Of a stretch of 7,546 nucleotides of DNA, positions 5,679-7,546 are shown piece by piece. Each line of letters opens with the position of its first letter. Position 1 is the stretch's first letter. The DNA comes from CAZYWA01 sp964650975 [NCBI: uncultured bacterium] (GTDB taxonomy: Bacteria; JADJOY01). The notes beneath the pieces were generated by a model that was not told where the DNA came from, did no database searches, and saw nothing but the letters and a program-made list of their open reading frames with translations. The position numbers and the translations under genes were made by a program. The DNA lies in NCBI GenBank assembly GCA_964650975.1, contig CAZYWA010000212.1, positions 1 to 7,546 on the forward strand, read 5' to 3'.

Positions 5679-7220
5679 TCACCCGCCGCGAGTATCGAGC
5701 AGCAGCTGCGCCAGGCGGCGTTCCGGGAAGAACGCAAGCTTGAGATTCTTGAGCCGCCACATCGCGATCGGCCGGTAGAGGCGGTTCACGAGCTTGGTGA
5801 GGAGCGAGCGCGTGTGCTCGCGGCTCTTCAAGTCGAGGAACAAGCTCACCACGTAGATCCCGCGGAAGATGCGTCGCTCGCGGGCCGGCCACGCGCCCGC
5901 GGCCACCGCGTCCCAGCGGCCGAACTTTCCCCAGCCGGCGAGATCGGTGGGGAACCGGTAGCCCGCGGATTGCGCTTCCTCGAACATCGCGGTGCCGGGA
6001 TAGGGCGTGTAGTTGTAGATCGGCGTCGAGCGGAACATCGGGTTCTCCCGCAACAGCTGCAGGCAGAGTCCGATCGTCTCGCGCAGGTCGGCCAGAGTCT
6101 CCGAGGGAAACGCGGTGATCCAGCTCGCCTGAAAGATCATCCGGGTGCGGGACAGCCGGCGGTTGACCGGCACCGCGTCCTCGAGCCGGCCTGGCTTCCG
6201 GATGAGCTTCCGGATGCGGCTCGACCCGGTCTCGATGCCGGTGCAGATCCGCACCAGTCCGGCGCGCTCGAGCCGCGCCAGCTCGTCGTCGGTCATGCGG
6301 TTCACGGTGGTCACTTCCACACCCTGGAGCTGGGTGGTCAGACCGAGCCGCCCGATCCCCTCGAGCAGCGTGAACGCCCAGTCCCAGTCGGTGAAGAAGC
6401 TGTCGTCCACCAGGTAGAGCGACGTGGCGCCGGCCGGGATGGCGTGGTCGCGGATCCAGCCGAGCACCCGCTCGACCGGATACGAGCGGAACTTTTCGGT
6501 GCCGCTCTTGAGCGAGTGGTAGCAGAACCGGCACTGGAACCGGCAGCCGCGCGACGCGCACAGGTTGAGCGTTGCGAAACCCTCCCAGTAGGGGAGGTAG
6601 CGCCCGAGGTTGAGGATCCCAAACGGCGGGTCCGGCAGCTCGTTCAGGTCGGGAATCGCGCGCGGCGGCGTGAAATGGACGCCGCCGCCGGGGTTCCGAA
6701 AGCCGACACCCTCGACCCCGCGTGGCGTCTCACCGGCCGCGAGCGCCAGCGCCAGCTTCGAGAGCGGCACCTCGCCTTCGCCCGCGACGATGTAGTCGAC
6801 GCGCGGATCGGCGAGCGTTTGCTCGGGGAAGAAGGTCGGATGGAAGCCGCCCCACACCAGCGGTACACGGCTCTGGCGGCGGATCCCCTCCGCGATCTCG
6901 AGCCCGTGGCCGATCATCGGACCGGTGAAGGCCGCGATTGCCGCCAGCACCGGACGCGTCGCGAGCGCCGCGTCGAGGGACTCTTTCCAGCCGGGAAGCC
7001 GCTGATCGACGAGCTTCACCTCGAAATCGCGTGCGAGGAGCGCCGCCGCGTAGAGCAGTCCGAGCGGTGCCGCGGGCGCGCTGCGAAGCTCGTCCCAGTG
7101 CCCGACCCGCGGCTCGATCAGCACCGCGGTGGGACGCGACGACGCAGCCGATGGATGCGAAATGTGCGCGGACACGCGCGAGGGTCGATTCTGGCTACCG
7201 AACGGGGGCGGGAAGCTCAT
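5679..7220 (-). CDS. Second B12-binding-domain radical SAM protein
   Basis: A 513-residue enzyme with the same two-domain plan as its convergent neighbour. The cobalamin-binding domain (about 30-165) contains APLGLLYAAALL, the typical GGFHPT (124-129) and GEGE (147-150). The radical SAM barrel has CRFQCRFC (C226, C230, C233), VDDSFF (271-276), GIETGS (328-333), TAFPSE and TPYPGT. The last 60 or so residues are basic and amphipathic (RLYRPIAMWRLKNLKLAFF), a possible membrane-surface contact. The start is the least certain part: the ATG chosen has only a G-run 14 bp upstream. A GTG at 7175 is an alternative, and the conserved domain begins only near residue 30, so the first 30 residues may be untranslated or a linker. 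An upstream in-frame extension to 7367 looks non-coding. The reaction is unknown; a B12-dependent methyl transfer or rearrangement on a partner pathway of the GT2 operon is an inference from proximity. Confidence 0.9.
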   Translation of the reverse strand: MSFPPPFGSQNRPSRVSAHISHPSAASSRPTAVLIEPRVGHWDELRSAPAAPLGLLYAAALLARDFEVKLVDQRLPGWKESLDAALATRPVLAAIAAFTGPMIGHGLEIAEGIRRQSRVPLVWGGFHPTFFPEQTLADPRVDYIVAGEGEVPLSKLALALAAGETPRGVEGVGFRNPGGGVHFTPPRAIPDLNELPDPPFGILNLGRYLPYWEGFATLNLCASRGCRFQCRFCYHSLKSGTEKFRSYPVERVLGWIRDHAIPAGATSLYLVDDSFFTDWDWAFTLLEGIGRLGLTTQLQGVEVTTVNRMTDDELARLERAGLVRICTGIETGSSRIRKLIRKPGRLEDAVPVNRRLSRTRMIFQASWITAFPSETLADLRETIGLCLQLLRENPMFRSTPIYNYTPYPGTAMFEEAQSAGYRFPTDLAGWGKFGRWDAVAAGAWPARERRIFRGIYVVSLFLDLKSREHTRSLLTKLVNRLYRPIAMWRLKNLKLAFFPERRLAQLLLDTRGG

Positions 7221-7281
7221 TCTGCGATCGACCGCCCCCCACCGCAAGGTTCCGGACCCGAAGGTTGTCTCGGTTTGCACT

Positions 7282-7303
7282 CGCGCGCGAGGGACCGCGC
7301 GCG
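7282..7303. repeat. Perfect hairpin, 8-bp stem (CGCGCGCG) with 6-nt loop
   Basis: CGCGCGCG at 7282-7289 pairs with CGCGCGCG at 7296-7303 around the plus-strand loop AGGGAC (7290-7295). It lies about 60 bp upstream of the radical SAM ATG on the minus strand and would be in that gene's leader if the promoter is further up. Alternating CG runs arise easily in such DNA, so alone it means little. Confidence 0.5.
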
Positions 7304-7336
7304 CTCCAGACGGCATCCTAGCGATTTCGCCTGGAG

Positions 7337-7358
7337 GCCCACCGGTCTCTCGGTGGGC
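7337..7358. repeat. Perfect hairpin, 8-bp stem with 6-nt loop
   Basis: GCCCACCG (7337-7344) and CGGTGGGC (7351-7358) pair around the plus-strand loop GTCTCT (7345-7350). There is no T-tract on either side, so it is not a standard intrinsic terminator. Stem and loop lengths equal those of the hairpin at 7282-7303, and the two loops are complementary. Confidence 0.6.
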
Positions 7359-7444
7359 AGCGACCAAACTGGGACGCCACCGTCACCCTCCACAACCGTC
7401 AATCCTGCCGCCTCGCGCGTCGGGCGGCCGGTGGCCTGGCGAGG

Positions 7445-7456
7445 GGGCTCGAGCCC
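7445..7456. repeat. 12-bp perfect palindrome (GGGCTCGAGCCC)
   Basis: A contiguous self-complementary 12-mer in the non-coding stretch near the right edge. It could be a protein-binding site for whatever lies to the right, or chance in GC-rich DNA. Confidence 0.35.
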
Positions 7457-7546
7457 GCGCACCCGTGGCACGATCGGGATGTGCGAGCCCACAGCGCGCG
7501 GGCGAATGCAGGCTCGGCGAGCCGCGCGATCGAGCACGAGTGGCGG

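Larger units (their letters stand above)
7221..7546. other. Non-coding stretch upstream of the minus-strand radical SAM gene
   Basis: I see no convincing gene here. A minus-strand open frame (7217-7537) ends in an ATGA overlap with the radical SAM start. Its codons lose the G/C-ending bias of the real genes, especially in the second half, and its translation resembles no family. The stretch carries two strong hairpins (7282-7303 and 7337-7358), a 12-bp palindrome (7445-7456) and a small GGCTC/GAGCC hairpin (7511-7523). On the minus strand TTGACG (revcomp of 7412-7417) looks like a -35 box, but no good -10 follows. Confidence 0.55.

Noticed and set aside
7217-7537. Minus-strand 106-codon frame whose TGA overlaps the radical SAM ATG
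   Set aside because: The ATGA overlap looked like translational coupling, but codon third positions are far less G/C-rich than in the real genes, the protein has no recognisable feature, and two strong hairpins lie inside it.

Overview
The window is very GC-rich chromosomal DNA, about 70% G+C by eye, with codons ending mostly in G or C. It holds five protein-coding genes, one of them cut by the left edge. I see no rRNA, tRNA, CRISPR array, insertion sequence or phage gene. The F420-type reductase and two cobalamin-binding radical SAM enzymes suggest an uncultured high-GC bacterium that uses F420 and B12. Actinobacteria, Myxococcota, Binatota or Eisenbacteria-like lineages would all fit, and the phylum cannot be fixed from this sequence.

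Layout, left to right. (1) Positions 1-1956, minus strand: a Cu(+)/Ag(+)-type P1B ATPase with an N-terminal YHS domain and two tandem Cys/Met heavy-metal-binding modules. It runs off the left edge just before the expected TGDN hinge motif. (2) A 100-bp divergent spacer carries the same -10-like hexamer, TAGACT, pointing each way. (3) Positions 2057-2707, plus strand: an NADPH:F420 oxidoreductase (NpdG/Fno type). (4) Positions 2708-3042: non-coding, with a perfect 10-bp-arm dyad and a candidate promoter. (5) Positions 3043-4119 and 4110-5618, plus strand: a membrane-anchored family 2 glycosyltransferase overlapping by 10 bp with a B12-binding radical SAM protein, probably a translationally coupled pair. 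(6) A 60-bp convergent gap with a weak hairpin. (7) Positions 5679-7220, minus strand: a second B12-binding radical SAM protein of similar architecture. (8) Positions 7221-7546: no convincing gene, but two perfect 8-bp-stem, 6-nt-loop hairpins whose loops can pair with each other, and a 12-bp palindrome.

The genes fall into two parts. The left part is metal export next to a redox-cofactor enzyme. The right part looks like a piece of a biosynthetic locus in which a membrane-bound glycosyltransferase and two B12/radical SAM enzymes modify a lipid-linked or cell-surface molecule. The substrate cannot be named from the sequence. The least explained items are the paired hairpins upstream of the second radical SAM gene and the GT2/B12-radical SAM pairing itself. 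I did not find a clear new defence or mobile system.
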